This document shows positions 32,573 to 41,849 of a DNA stretch of 64,000 nt, in pieces (the stretch's first letter is position 1; every line of letters begins with the position of its first letter). Below the pieces are notes generated by a model, which was not told the origin of the DNA, searched no databases, and worked only from the letters and a program-made list of their open reading frames with translations. The stretch is from Achromobacter sp. UMC46 (lineage in GTDB: Bacteria > Pseudomonadota > Gammaproteobacteria > Burkholderiales > Burkholderiaceae_B): positions 248,001 through 312,000 of the forward strand of contig NZ_LZZS01000005.1 in assembly GCF_014170335.1 (NCBI RefSeq). The letters are read 5' to 3'. Both the position numbers and the translations under genes were made by a program.

Positions 32573-33365
32573 GAGCAGCAATCCTAGCCTGATGCCGGAT
32601 CTGGCCGGGCCGGCGCATGCCGGCCTCCATGATTCCGACGCGACGCCGACCGCCGTGGCGCAGCCCCCGGCGGCGCGCGCCGCCGGCAACGGCCGCACGC
32701 TGCCCGGCGCGGTGGCGGGCCAGCTGCGCGAACGCATCATCCAGGGCGAATTCCCGCCCGGCTCCCGCCTGAACGAACGCGCGCTGTGCGAATTGCTCGG
32801 GGTCTCGCGCACGCCGATGCGCGAAGCGTTCCGCGTGCTGGCGGCCGAAGGGTTGGTGCAGATCGAACCGAACCGCGGCGCGCAGGTGGTGGCGTTGTCC
32901 GTCGCGAACATCCGCGAAGCCTTCGAAGTGATCGGCGGACTGGAAGCCATGTCTTGCCGGCTGGCCTGCGAACGGGCGACGGATGTCGAGATCGCGGAAA
33001 TCCGCGCGCTGACCTATGAAATGATGGCCAGCCACGCCCGCCACGACCTGCCCACGTACTTCCAGACCAACCGCGAGATCCACGAGCGCATCAGCCTGGC
33101 CGCGCACAACACCCTGCTCAAGCAGCTGTACGACGCCCAGAACGCGCGCATCCAGAACCTGCGCTTCGTGTCGAACGAAAACCGCCAGAAATGGGATCTG
33201 GCGATGCGCGAGCACATCGAGATGGCCGACGCCCTGGACGCGCGCGACGCGGACCGGCTCGCGGGCATCATGCGCCAGCACTTGCAGCGCAAGTGCGAGG
33301 CTGCGCTGAAGAGCCTTCACGCAGGACCGGCCCCCACGGCCGCGCAGCCGTCCGAGTCCGGTTGA
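32571..33365 (+). CDS. GntR family regulator, FCD (FadR-like) subfamily
   Basis: This 264-residue regulator has a Ser/Ala/Pro-rich N-terminal extension of about 45 residues, then the winged helix (LRERIIQGEFPPGSRLNERALCELLG and SRTPMREAFRVLAAEG, about residues 48-105), then an all-helical FCD ligand domain (about 115-240) that commonly binds small carboxylates through a metal. No good ribosome binding site precedes the ATG; translation may be weak or begin at the Met at codon 8. It is divergent from the class V aminotransferase and just upstream of the peptide ABC operon, so it probably controls both. Confidence 0.88.
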   Translation: MSSNPSLMPDLAGPAHAGLHDSDATPTAVAQPPAARAAGNGRTLPGAVAGQLRERIIQGEFPPGSRLNERALCELLGVSRTPMREAFRVLAAEGLVQIEPNRGAQVVALSVANIREAFEVIGGLEAMSCRLACERATDVEIAEIRALTYEMMASHARHDLPTYFQTNREIHERISLAAHNTLLKQLYDAQNARIQNLRFVSNENRQKWDLAMREHIEMADALDARDADRLAGIMRQHLQRKCEAALKSLHAGPAPTAAQPSESG

Positions 33366-33472
33366 AGCGATTCCCGGCGCGCGGACGGCAACGATAAGAA
33401 CAAGGGTGGCGCGGCCCGGAGCGAGATGATGGATACGCAGTACTTGTAGTGCCTTCCAGAGGAGCCTTCACC

Positions 33473-35044
33473 ATGGCTGATTGTCGCTTCACACCCGTCT
33501 CACCCGCCTTGCCCTCCCGCCGCACCCCTGCCCTGCACGCGCTGGCCGCCGCCTTGCTGGCCTGCGCCACGCTTGCCTCTCAGCCCGCGCTTGCCGGCAA
33601 GAAGGACGACACCCTGCGCATGGCCTACGACCAGGCGCCGGAAAGCGTGGACCCGTACTTCAACAACGTGCGGATCGGCGTCATCATCGCCGCCAACGTC
33701 TGGGACACGCTGCTGTACCGCGACCCCGTCACCAATGAATACAAGGGCCAGTTGGCCAAAAGCTGGAAGCAGGTCGACGACAAGACGATGGAGTTCGAGC
33801 TGCGCGAAGGCGTGAAATTCCACAACGGCGAGGAGTTCGATGCGGATTCCGTCGTGTACACGCTGAACTACGCGGCCGACCCCAAGAACAAGGCCGTCAC
33901 GCAACAGAACGTGGCCTGGATCGACAAGGTCGAGAAGATCGACAAGTACAAGGTGCGCCTGACCACCAAGGAGCCCTTCCCCGGCGCCAAGGAATACCTG
34001 TCCACCACCGCCGCCATCCATCCGGCCAAGTACTACCAGGAAGTCGGCCCCAAGGGCATGAACGCCAAACCGGTAGGCTCCGGCCCCTACAAGGTCACCG
34101 ACTACCAGCCCGGCAAGTCCATCACGCTGGAACGCAACGCCGACTACTTCAAGGATTCGCCCAAGGCGCAGCCGAAGATCGGCCGCGTCGTCATCCGCTT
34201 CATCCCCGACCGCCAGACCCAGATGGCCGAAGTGATCTCGGGCGGCGAAGACCTGATCATGAGCGTGCCCAAAGACCAGGCCGAACAGCTGGGCCAGATG
34301 CCCAACCTGCAGATGGTCACCGGCAACACGATGCGCATCGTGTTCATGCAGATGAACATCCAGGACGGCACGCCGGCGCCCCAGCTCAAGGACGAGCGCG
34401 TGCGCAAAGCGATCATCCACGCGATCGACCGCGACGCCATGCTGAAGAACATCGTGGGCGAAGGCGGCGGGTTGATCAACACCATCTGCACGCCGTCGCA
34501 AGTGGGCTGCACGCAGGACGGTGCGCCCACCTACAAGTACGACCCGGCGCTGGCCAAGAAGCTGCTGGCGGACGCCGGCTACGCCAACGGCTTCGACATC
34601 GACATCGTGGCCTACCGCGAGCGCAACCAGACCGAAGCCATCATCAACTACCTGCAGGCGGTGGGCATCCGTGCCAAGCTGAACTACCTGCAATACGCCG
34701 CCATGCGCGACATGATCCGCGCCAACAAGGCATCGCTGACGCACCAGACCTGGGGGTCCAACCTGGTCAACGACGTCTCGGCGTCCACGCCGGTGTACTT
34801 CGCCTTCGGCAACGACGACGTCACGCGCGACGCGCAGGTGCGCGACTTGCTCAACAAGGGCGACCACACGATCGACCCCGCCCCGCGCAAGGCCGCCTAC
34901 AAGGAAGCGCTGGACCTGATCGCACAGAAGGCCTACGCGGTGCCGCTGTGGACGCTGCCCGCTTACTACGTCGCCACCAAGGACGTGAACTTCAAGCCCT
35001 ACTCGGATGAGCTCGTGCGCTTCTGGGACATGAGCTGGAAGTGA
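33473..35044 (+). CDS. peptide/nickel-type ABC transporter substrate-binding protein (DppA-like)
   Basis: This 523-residue periplasmic receptor is of the SBP_bac_5 family. A signal peptide with an extended Arg-containing n-region ends near PALAG (about residue 42). Recognisable segments are PESVDPYFNN, the signature LAKSWKQVDDKTMEFELREGVKFHNGEEFDADSVVYTL region (residues about 95-130) and VRKAIIHAIDRDAM. The ATG at 33473 is preceded by GAGGAG; an in-frame ATG eight codons upstream is weaker. It heads a complete Dpp-type transporter operon and probably binds short peptides or related amides. Confidence 0.92.
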   Translation: MADCRFTPVSPALPSRRTPALHALAAALLACATLASQPALAGKKDDTLRMAYDQAPESVDPYFNNVRIGVIIAANVWDTLLYRDPVTNEYKGQLAKSWKQVDDKTMEFELREGVKFHNGEEFDADSVVYTLNYAADPKNKAVTQQNVAWIDKVEKIDKYKVRLTTKEPFPGAKEYLSTTAAIHPAKYYQEVGPKGMNAKPVGSGPYKVTDYQPGKSITLERNADYFKDSPKAQPKIGRVVIRFIPDRQTQMAEVISGGEDLIMSVPKDQAEQLGQMPNLQMVTGNTMRIVFMQMNIQDGTPAPQLKDERVRKAIIHAIDRDAMLKNIVGEGGGLINTICTPSQVGCTQDGAPTYKYDPALAKKLLADAGYANGFDIDIVAYRERNQTEAIINYLQAVGIRAKLNYLQYAAMRDMIRANKASLTHQTWGSNLVNDVSASTPVYFAFGNDDVTRDAQVRDLLNKGDHTIDPAPRKAAYKEALDLIAQKAYAVPLWTLPAYYVATKDVNFKPYSDELVRFWDMSWK

Positions 35045-35107
35045 CGCAGGGTTGCGCCGGGTCAGCCTTGCGCCGGCCCGGCGCGGTGAAACGAGAGAGG
35101 AAGTCTT

Positions 35108-36025
35108 ATGCTTTATTTCACGATCAGGCGCCTGGGCCTGGCGGCGCTGGTGGCGCTGACCGTTTCGATCCTGGCGTTCCTGCTGCTGCACCTGTCCGGC
35201 GACCCGGCCCTGGCCCTGGCGGGCGAAGGCGCGCGCCAGGCGGACATCGACATGATCCGCAAGACCTACGGCCTGGACCGGCCCCTTGTGGTGCAGTACG
35301 CCGATTGGCTCTGGCACATCCTGCAAGGCGATTTCGGCACGTCCGTATATTTCAAGACCGAGGCCGGCCCCCTGATCCTGTCCAAGCTCAAGACCACCTT
35401 GCTGCTGGGCATGGGCGCGCTGGGGTTCGCGCTGTTGATCTCCGTTCCGCTGGGCGTGCTGGCCGCCTTGTACAAGGGCAGCTTGATCGACCGGGTCTGT
35501 CTGGCCATCGCGGTGCTGGGCCAGGCGCTGCCCAACTTCTTCTTCGCGCTGATCCTGATCATGCTGTTCTCGATTTCGCTGCGCATCCTGCCCGTGTCGG
35601 GCAGCGGCACGTGGCAGCATTTCGTGATGCCGGCCATCGCGCTGGGCTACTACGTGGCGCCCGCCTTCATGCGGCTGATCCGGGCCGGCATGATCGAAGT
35701 ACTGGGCGCGGACTACATCCGCACCGCGCGCGCCAAGGGCCTGCCGGCGCGCAAGATCATCTTCAAGCATGCGCTGCGCAACGCCATCGTGCCGGTCGTG
35801 GCCCTGGCCGCGGTGCAGCTGGGCTACCTGCTGGGCGGCTCGGTCGTCATCGAAACCATCTACGCGCTGGACGGGCTGGGGTACCTGGCCTATCAAAGCA
35901 TCACCTACAAGGACTATCCCGTCATGCAGCTGATCGTGCTGCTGCTGTCCGTGCTGTACGTGCTGCTGACGCTGGCCGCCGATATCGCCAACGCGTGGCT
36001 GGATCCGCGCATCCGGGTGTCCTGA
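35108..36025 (+). CDS. peptide ABC transporter permease (DppB-like)
   Basis: This 305-residue inner membrane protein has an N-terminal helix, a periplasmic domain with the family landmark TYGLDRPLVVQY, and five further helices. The coupling motif GADYIRTARAKGLPARKIIFKHALRNA (about residues 200-226) contacts the ATPases. Length and layout are normal for DppB/OppB. It forms the pore with the DppC-like protein, whose gene starts one base after this stop. Confidence 0.92.
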   Translation: MLYFTIRRLGLAALVALTVSILAFLLLHLSGDPALALAGEGARQADIDMIRKTYGLDRPLVVQYADWLWHILQGDFGTSVYFKTEAGPLILSKLKTTLLLGMGALGFALLISVPLGVLAALYKGSLIDRVCLAIAVLGQALPNFFFALILIMLFSISLRILPVSGSGTWQHFVMPAIALGYYVAPAFMRLIRAGMIEVLGADYIRTARAKGLPARKIIFKHALRNAIVPVVALAAVQLGYLLGGSVVIETIYALDGLGYLAYQSITYKDYPVMQLIVLLLSVLYVLLTLAADIANAWLDPRIRVS

Positions 36026-36026
36026 C

Positions 36027-36944
36027 ATGAATACGCCTATCCTCACGCCTACCGCGCCCGGCGCCCCCGCGCCGGCCCCGCTGGAACTGTCCGCCTCTTC
36101 CCTGCGATGGCGCCGCCTGCGGCGCAACAAGGCCCTGCTGGCCGGCGGCGGCATCCTGCTCGTCATCGTGCTGATCGCGCTGCTGGCGCCGTGGATCTCT
36201 CCGCACGACCCCTACTTCCAGGACCTGGCCTACCGCACCGCGCCGCCCGTCTGGTACGCAAAAGGCACCTGGCTGCATCCGCTGGGCACCGACCAGCTGG
36301 GCCGCGACTACCTGTCGCGCCTCTTCTACGGCGCGCGCATTTCGCTCTTGATCGGCATCAGCGTGGCGCTGATTTCCGGGCTGATCGGCACGGCCATGGG
36401 CATGGCCGCCGGCTACTTCGGCGGCAAGGTCGACATGGCGGTATCGTTCCTGATCACGACCCGGCTGTCGATGCCCGTCATTCTGGTGGCGCTGGCCACC
36501 GTGGCCATCGTCGGCGGGTCGCTGTGGGTGGTGATCCTGGTGCTGGGCCTGCTCAAGTGGGACCGCTACGCCGTCGTCATGCGCAGCGCCACGCAGCAGG
36601 TGCGGTCGTTGGAATACGTGGCCGCGGCGCAGGCCGCGGGCGCCTCCACCTGGCGCATCGTCTGGGGCGAAGTCCTGCCCAACGTGGTGCCGCAGCTGAT
36701 CGTGATCGCCACGCTGGAAGCCGCCAGCGCCATCCTGCTGGAGGCCTCGCTGTCGTTCCTGGGCTTGGGCGTGCAGCCGCCGCTGCCGTCCTGGGGCCTG
36801 ATGATTTCCGAGGCCAAGGCCTACATGTTCTTCTCGTTCTGGCTGATCGCCATCCCGGGCTCGGCGCTGGCGCTGCTGATCTTCGCGATCAACCTGGCCG
36901 GCGACGGGCTGCATCAACTGCTGACGCCTGAAGAGAGGGCCTGA
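36027..36944 (+). CDS. peptide ABC transporter permease (DppC-like)
   Basis: This 305-residue permease begins with a Pro/Ala-rich cytoplasmic tail and an OppC-type N-terminal segment (SLRWRRLRRNKALLAGG), followed by the landmark HPLGTDQLGRDYLSRLFYGAR. The EAA coupling loop is RSLEYVAAAQAAGASTWRIVWGEVLPN (about residues 190-216). The C-terminal segment LEASLSFLGLGVQPPLPSWG is diagnostic of DppC/OppC. It is tightly packed between the other transporter genes (one- and two-base gaps). Confidence 0.92.
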   Translation: MNTPILTPTAPGAPAPAPLELSASSLRWRRLRRNKALLAGGGILLVIVLIALLAPWISPHDPYFQDLAYRTAPPVWYAKGTWLHPLGTDQLGRDYLSRLFYGARISLLIGISVALISGLIGTAMGMAAGYFGGKVDMAVSFLITTRLSMPVILVALATVAIVGGSLWVVILVLGLLKWDRYAVVMRSATQQVRSLEYVAAAQAAGASTWRIVWGEVLPNVVPQLIVIATLEAASAILLEASLSFLGLGVQPPLPSWGLMISEAKAYMFFSFWLIAIPGSALALLIFAINLAGDGLHQLLTPEERA

Positions 36945-36946
36945 CC

Positions 36947-37936
36947 ATGAACGACAACGAAATCGTCCTGGACGTGCAAGGGCTGACCGTCGACATCGCC
37001 ACGCCGCGCGGGCCCCTGCATGCGGTGCGCGACGTGTCCTTCCAGGTCCGGCGCGGCGAAACGCTGTGCCTGGTGGGCGAATCGGGCTGCGGAAAATCGA
37101 TGACGTCGCTGGCCATCATGGGCTTGCTGCCCAAGGCCGCCACGCGCAGCACGCGCCGGCTGTCGGTGCTGGGAGAAGACCTGTCCGCCGCGCGCGGCCG
37201 CCGCATCAACGCCTTGCGCGGCAGCAAGATGGCGATGATCTTCCAAGAACCGATGACCGCATTGAACCCCGCCTACGCCATCGGCGAACAACTCACCGAG
37301 CACTACATCCACCACCGCCATGCCACGAAGCAGCAGGCGCGCGACCGCGCCGTCGAGCTGCTGGAGAAAGTCGGCATCGCGTCCGCCGGGCAGCGGCTGA
37401 CGCAGTACCCGCACCAGTTGTCGGGCGGACTGCGCCAGCGCGTGATGATCGCGATGGCGCTGATGTGCGGCCCCGAACTGCTCATCGCCGACGAGCCCAG
37501 CACCGCGCTGGACGTCACCATCCAGGCGCAGATCCTGCGCCTTCTTGCCGACTTGCAGGCCGAACTGGGCATCGCCATGGTGCTGATCACCCATGACCTG
37601 GGCGTGGTGGCGCGCATCGCGCGGCAAGTCGCCGTGATGTATGCGGGCCAGATCGTCGAGGAAGGCCCGGTCGAAAGCATCTTCGCCACGCCGCGCCATC
37701 CCTACACGCAGGGGCTGCTGGCCTGTATCCCCGTTCCCGGCCGCACGCCGCCCGGCGAATCGCTGGGCACCATCCCCGGCGTCGTGCCATCGCTGGTGGG
37801 CGACCTGCGCGGCTGCGCCTTCGCCGACCGCTGCCGTTACGCAGAAGCGCAGTGCCGCGACACGATCCCCGTCTACGGCCACCCGCCCGAACAGCAATGG
37901 CGCTGCATCCGCCAAGAAGAAGGAGTTCCGGCATGA
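36947..37936 (+). CDS. peptide ABC transporter ATPase (DppD-like)
   Basis: This 329-residue nucleotide-binding subunit has all active motifs: Walker A GESGCGKS (about residue 44), signature LSGGLRQRV, Walker [13 protein letters not shown] and the switch His in LITHDLGVV. The C-terminal oligopeptide extension ([15 protein letters not shown]) has the Cys pattern common to Opp/Dpp ATPases, where an Fe-S cluster has been seen in some members. Its stop overlaps the next ATG. Confidence 0.93.
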   Translation: MNDNEIVLDVQGLTVDIATPRGPLHAVRDVSFQVRRGETLCLVGESGCGKSMTSLAIMGLLPKAATRSTRRLSVLGEDLSAARGRRINALRGSKMAMIFQEPMTALNPAYAIGEQLTEHYIHHRHATKQQARDRAVELLEKVGIASAGQRLTQYPHQLSGGLRQRVMIAMALMCGPELLIADEPSTALDVTIQAQILRLLADLQAELGIAMVLITHDLGVVARIARQVAVMYAGQIVEEGPVESIFATPRHPYTQGLLACIPVPGRTPPGESLGTIPGVVPSLVGDLRGCAFADRCRYAEAQCRDTIPVYGHPPEQQWRCIRQEEGVPA

Positions 37937-38913
37937 GCGCGCTCTTGCAAGCCGATGCCGTCAGCCGGCAGTTTTCGATCCGCGCGGGCATGTTCAAACC
38001 GCGCAGCACGCTGCACGCCGTCAATGGCGTGGACCTGGCGGTCGAGCGTGGCGCGGTGCTGGGCATCGTGGGCGAATCGGGCTGCGGCAAATCCACGCTG
38101 GCGCGCATGCTGCTTGGCTTGACGCCCCCCACCGAAGGCGCCATCAAGCTGGACGGCCAGGACATCCGGCAAATGGACCGCCGCGCGCTCGCCCGCCGCG
38201 TGCAGCCGATCTTCCAGGACCCGTACTCGTCCTTGAATCCGCGCCGGTCCATCGCCTCGATCGTGTCGCTGCCGCTGGAAGTGCACGGCATCCCCAACCC
38301 CAAGCTGCACAAGGCCATCGAGATGCTGGAGCGCGTGGGATTGCCGGCGCGCCTGGCGCACAACACGCCGGGCCAATTGTCCGGCGGGCAGCGGCAACGC
38401 GTGGCCATCGCCCGCGCGCTGGTCATGCACCCCGAGATCGTCATCTGCGACGAGCCCACCTCCGCGCTGGACGTCTCGGTGCAGGCGCAGATCATGAACC
38501 TGCTGATGGACCTGCGGCGCGAATTCAACCTGACCTATGTCTTCATCAGCCACAACCTGGCGGTGGTGGAGCACATCGCCACCCACGTCGCGGTGATGTA
38601 TCTGGGACGCGTGGTGGAATCCTCGCCCACGACGCAGCTGTTCCACGACCCGCGCCATCCCTACACGCAGGCGCTGCTGGCCTCGGTGCTGACGCCGGAG
38701 CCGGGCCTGGGCATCCCCGACATGGGGCTGGGGCTGACGTTCCCCGACCCGCTGAATCCGCCGCCGGGCTGCCCCTTCCATCCGCGCTGCCAGTATGCGA
38801 TGGCGCAATGCAAGACCGACCGGCCGGCGCTGGCGCTGCGCGACGAATCCGTAGTGGCCTGCCACCTGTACCCGACTTCTTCCTCTCATCCCGACGGAGC
38901 CCGACCATCATGA
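37933..38913 (+). CDS. peptide ABC transporter ATPase (DppF-like)
   Basis: This 326-residue partner ATPase has Walker A GESGCGKS, signature LSGGQRQRV, Walker B IVICDEPTSALD and the switch His in FISHNLAVV. The QDPYSSLNPRRSI segment after the Q-loop is typical of DppF/OppF. The C-terminal tail contains GCPFHPRCQYAMAQC. The start at 37933 overlaps the DppD stop (ATGA), and its own stop overlaps the M20 start, so the three are translationally coupled. Confidence 0.93.
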   Translation: MSALLQADAVSRQFSIRAGMFKPRSTLHAVNGVDLAVERGAVLGIVGESGCGKSTLARMLLGLTPPTEGAIKLDGQDIRQMDRRALARRVQPIFQDPYSSLNPRRSIASIVSLPLEVHGIPNPKLHKAIEMLERVGLPARLAHNTPGQLSGGQRQRVAIARALVMHPEIVICDEPTSALDVSVQAQIMNLLMDLRREFNLTYVFISHNLAVVEHIATHVAVMYLGRVVESSPTTQLFHDPRHPYTQALLASVLTPEPGLGIPDMGLGLTFPDPLNPPPGCPFHPRCQYAMAQCKTDRPALALRDESVVACHLYPTSSSHPDGARPS

Positions 38914-40304
38914 CCCGTGAGCAAGCCATCGCCCAAGCGGAACACTGTTTTGATTCGGGCGCCTTCCGCGCGCTGCTGGCGCGCCGGCTGGCGCTGCCGA
39001 CGGAAAGCCAGAACCCGGAGCGCGCGGCCGTGCTGGCTGACTACCTGGAATCCGAGATCCGCCCCGCGTTCGAGGCCCTGGGATTCACCTGCCGCACGTT
39101 GACCCACCCCAAGGCGCTGGCGCCCTTCCTGTATGCCGAGCGCATCGAAGACCCCGCCTTGCCCACCGTGTTGGGCTATGGGCACGGCGACGTCATCCGC
39201 GGCCTGGAAAAGGAATGGAAGGACGGCCTGTCGCCCTGGGCGCTGACCGAAGCCGAAGGCCGCTGGTACGGCCGCGGCATCGCCGACAACAAGGGCCAGC
39301 ACACCATCAATATGGAGGCCTTGCGGCTGGTGCTGGAAACGCGCGGCAAGCTCGGCTTCAACGCCAAGTACCTGATTGAAATGGGCGAAGAGACCGGCTC
39401 GATGGGCCTGCGAGAGTTGTGCGCCGAGCATCGCGACATGCTGGCGGCCGACCTGCTGATCGCGTCCGACGGCCCGCGCCTGGCCGCCAAACGCCCGACG
39501 ATCTTCCTGGGCGCGCGCGGCAGCCTGAACTTCGACCTGAGCATCGAGGCGCGCGCCGGCGGCCACCATTCCGGCAACTGGGGCGGCCTGATCTCCAACC
39601 CGGGCATCCAGCTGGCGCACGCCATCGCCAGCCTCGTCTCGCCCACCGGGCAGATCCGCATACCGGAATGGGTGCCGGCCGAACTGCCGGCCGCCGTGCG
39701 CCGCGCGCTGGCCGATTGCCAGGTGGACGGCGGCGCGGACGGGCCGGAGATCGAACCGGAATGGGGCGAACCCGGCCTGTCGCCGGCCGAACGCGTGTTC
39801 GGCTGGTGTTCCTTCGAGGTGCTGGCCTACAAAACCGGCAATCCGGAAACCCCCGTCAACGCCATTCCGCCGCGCGCCTGGGCCCGCTGCCAGCTGCGCT
39901 TCGTGGTGGGCGTGAACCCCGACGACCTGATTCCGGCGCTGCGCCGGCACCTGGACCGCCAGGGTTTCCCGATGGTCAAGATCGCGCTCACGCGCGAATC
40001 CATGTTCTGCGCGACCCGCATCGATCCCGACGACGCCTGGGTGCAATGGGCAGTGGATTCGCTGGAACGCACGTCCGGTGAAAAGACCGCCTTGCTACCT
40101 AACCTGGGCGGGTCGCTGCCCAACGACATCTTCACCGATGTGCTGGGCCTGCGCACGATCTGGGTGCCGCACTCGTATCCCGGCTGCTCGCAGCACGCGC
40201 CCAATGAACACCTGCCGCCGGAACTGCTGCGCCAGGCGTTGGGGTTGATGACGGGTCTGTACTGGGATCTGGGCGCGGGCGGCACACCCGCCCTGGCGCG
40301 CTAA
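38910..40304 (+). CDS. M20 family metallopeptidase
   Basis: This 464-residue dizinc peptidase is of the M20 ArgE/DapE/CPG2-carnosinase type. Ligand segments occur in order: GYGHGDVI (about residue 92), GRGIADNKGQ (the bridging Asp), EMGEETGSMG (the catalytic and metal Glu pair), SDGPR, and a C-terminal HAPNEHLP His. The frame stays open far upstream across the ATPase gene, but the ATG overlapping its stop begins normal M20 sequence. Coupling to the peptide transporter indicates that imported peptides, or N-acylated amino acids, are hydrolysed by this enzyme in the cytoplasm. Confidence 0.92.
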   Translation: MTREQAIAQAEHCFDSGAFRALLARRLALPTESQNPERAAVLADYLESEIRPAFEALGFTCRTLTHPKALAPFLYAERIEDPALPTVLGYGHGDVIRGLEKEWKDGLSPWALTEAEGRWYGRGIADNKGQHTINMEALRLVLETRGKLGFNAKYLIEMGEETGSMGLRELCAEHRDMLAADLLIASDGPRLAAKRPTIFLGARGSLNFDLSIEARAGGHHSGNWGGLISNPGIQLAHAIASLVSPTGQIRIPEWVPAELPAAVRRALADCQVDGGADGPEIEPEWGEPGLSPAERVFGWCSFEVLAYKTGNPETPVNAIPPRAWARCQLRFVVGVNPDDLIPALRRHLDRQGFPMVKIALTRESMFCATRIDPDDAWVQWAVDSLERTSGEKTALLPNLGGSLPNDIFTDVLGLRTIWVPHSYPGCSQHAPNEHLPPELLRQALGLMTGLYWDLGAGGTPALAR

Positions 40305-41185
40305 GGCCGTTCCGGCGCCCGCAGGAAATCAATGAAGCGCCGGACCTTCGCGCTGACGTGGCGGGTGCCCGGGTAGACCGCGAACACCGGCTGCGGCGGC
40401 AATGCATACGAAGGCAGCACCTGCTGCAAGACACCCTGCGCCAGCGGCGCGTCCAGCAGCCAGTCGGGCAACGCGGCTACTCCGCAGCCCGCTTCGGCGA
40501 ACGCCAGCAGCGCCGACGCCGTGTCCGCATGCGCAACGGGCGCCACGCGCAGCGCGTGCTCGCGCCCCTTGCTGTCGGACAGGCGCCAATGGTCGCTGCG
40601 CCCGGGCCGGTTCGCCAGCCAGGGCATGGCGGCCAAGGCCTGCGGCGTGCGCGGCGCGCCATGCGCCGCCAGCAAGGCCGGGCTGGCCACCATCAACAGT
40701 TTGAACTCGCCGATCGGCGTGGCGCGATAGCTTGAGTCGGCCAAGGCGCCCACGCGGATCGCCAGATCCAGCCGGTCGCCGATCAGGTCGGCGTGCGCCG
40801 AACTGGCCTGATAGCTGACCCGCAACGCCGGATGCCGGCGCGCGAACGCCGCCAGCGCGGGCGCGACGATCCGGTTGCCGTAATCCACGGTGGCGGTCAC
40901 GCGCAGGCTGCCCGACAGGGTGTCCTGCCCGGACCGCGCCTGGTCCACGGCCGCTTCGGCCTCGCGCAGCAGCCGCGCGCATTCCGCATAGAAGCCTTCG
41001 CCCGCTCCGGTCAGCGCCAGCCGCCGGGTACTGCGGGTCAGCAGCGCGACACCCAGCTCTTGCTCCAGCTGCTTGATGTTGACGCTGACCACCGCCTTGG
41101 TGACGCCCAGCGTATCGGCCGCCGCCGTGAACGAGCCGGCTTCGACCACCGCCACGAACATCGACAGGCGATTCAGGTTGATCAC
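40301..41185 (-). CDS. LysR family transcriptional regulator
   Basis: This 294-residue regulator has the usual N-terminal winged helix (LNRLSMFVAVVEAGSFTAAADTLGVTKAVVSVNIKQLEQELGV region, residues 3-45) and a C-terminal periplasmic-binding-like effector domain (about 90-290). It resembles the CrgA/YafC-like subgroup (RSTRRLALTGAGEGFY after the HTH). Its 3' end overlaps the M20 stop by four bases (convergent). It is divergent from a small NTF2-like gene, its most likely target. Confidence 0.9.
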   Translation of the reverse strand: MINLNRLSMFVAVVEAGSFTAAADTLGVTKAVVSVNIKQLEQELGVALLTRSTRRLALTGAGEGFYAECARLLREAEAAVDQARSGQDTLSGSLRVTATVDYGNRIVAPALAAFARRHPALRVSYQASSAHADLIGDRLDLAIRVGALADSSYRATPIGEFKLLMVASPALLAAHGAPRTPQALAAMPWLANRPGRSDHWRLSDSKGREHALRVAPVAHADTASALLAFAEAGCGVAALPDWLLDAPLAQGVLQQVLPSYALPPQPVFAVYPGTRHVSAKVRRFIDFLRAPERP

Positions 41186-41296
41186 GGCGCCCCTCTCATT
41201 GTCAAAAAAACACGAACAGTATATCTATCCACCGGGTCTTTTTTCAGCACGATCCGGCCCCTAGAATGGCGCTCCTTACTGCCTTTGAAGCCCGCC

Positions 41297-41692
41297 ATGA
41301 CAGACTTTTCCTCCACCAGCCTGCGCCTGACCCTGGACGCCCACGCGCTGATCGAGCAATGGATCGGCCAGCCTGACGCGCCCGACGGCGTGCTGGCGGA
41401 GCTGCTGTCCGGCTTCGCACCCGGCTTCACCATGATCACGACCGATGGTCAGCGCCTGACGGGCGACGCGCTGCCGGCCTTGTTCGCTGGCCTGCGCGGC
41501 GCGCGCCCAGGCCTGAAGATCGACATCGACGAGATGGCGGTGCGGCATGCGGATGCGGCCTCGGTGCTGCTGAGCTACCGCGAACGGCACGTCTGGCACG
41601 ATGGCGCGACCCAGCGGCGCGCGACCGTCCTGTTCACGGCCGCCGCCGATGGCCGGCCGCTCTGGGCGCATCTGCACGAAACCTGGGCCTGA
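41297..41692 (+). CDS. NTF2-like (SnoaL/DUF4440-type) protein
   Basis: This 131-residue protein has the cone-shaped alpha+beta pattern of the NTF2-like superfamily: an N-terminal helix (DAHALIEQWIG), a segment FTMITTDGQRLTGDALPALFAGL, and long C-terminal strands (SVLLSYRERHVWHDG and RATVLFTA...PLWAHLHETW). Members can be isomerases, dehydratases or binding proteins. No catalytic set can be recognised here. It is divergent from the LysR gene and otherwise isolated. Confidence 0.75.
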   Translation: MTDFSSTSLRLTLDAHALIEQWIGQPDAPDGVLAELLSGFAPGFTMITTDGQRLTGDALPALFAGLRGARPGLKIDIDEMAVRHADAASVLLSYRERHVWHDGATQRRATVLFTAAADGRPLWAHLHETWA

Positions 41693-41849
41693 GGCTGGCT
41701 GCGGTGTCAGCCAGGCCGGCCATATCCCCTGCGGCTATATGCAAGCGGCGAATAAATCGTTGGCGCAGGCGGCGCGAATCTTTAGAGTCCAACGCCGTCC
41801 CGTCGCGCCAGCATTCCGCTGACGCGCGCTACCGATACGAGCCGTCTTC

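Noticed and set aside
33500..36166. 888-codon minus-strand open frame opposite the peptide transporter genes
   Set aside because: Composition (His, Gln, Val, Arg-rich, no hydrophobic pattern) is that of an antisense frame; the plus-strand transporter genes are unambiguous.
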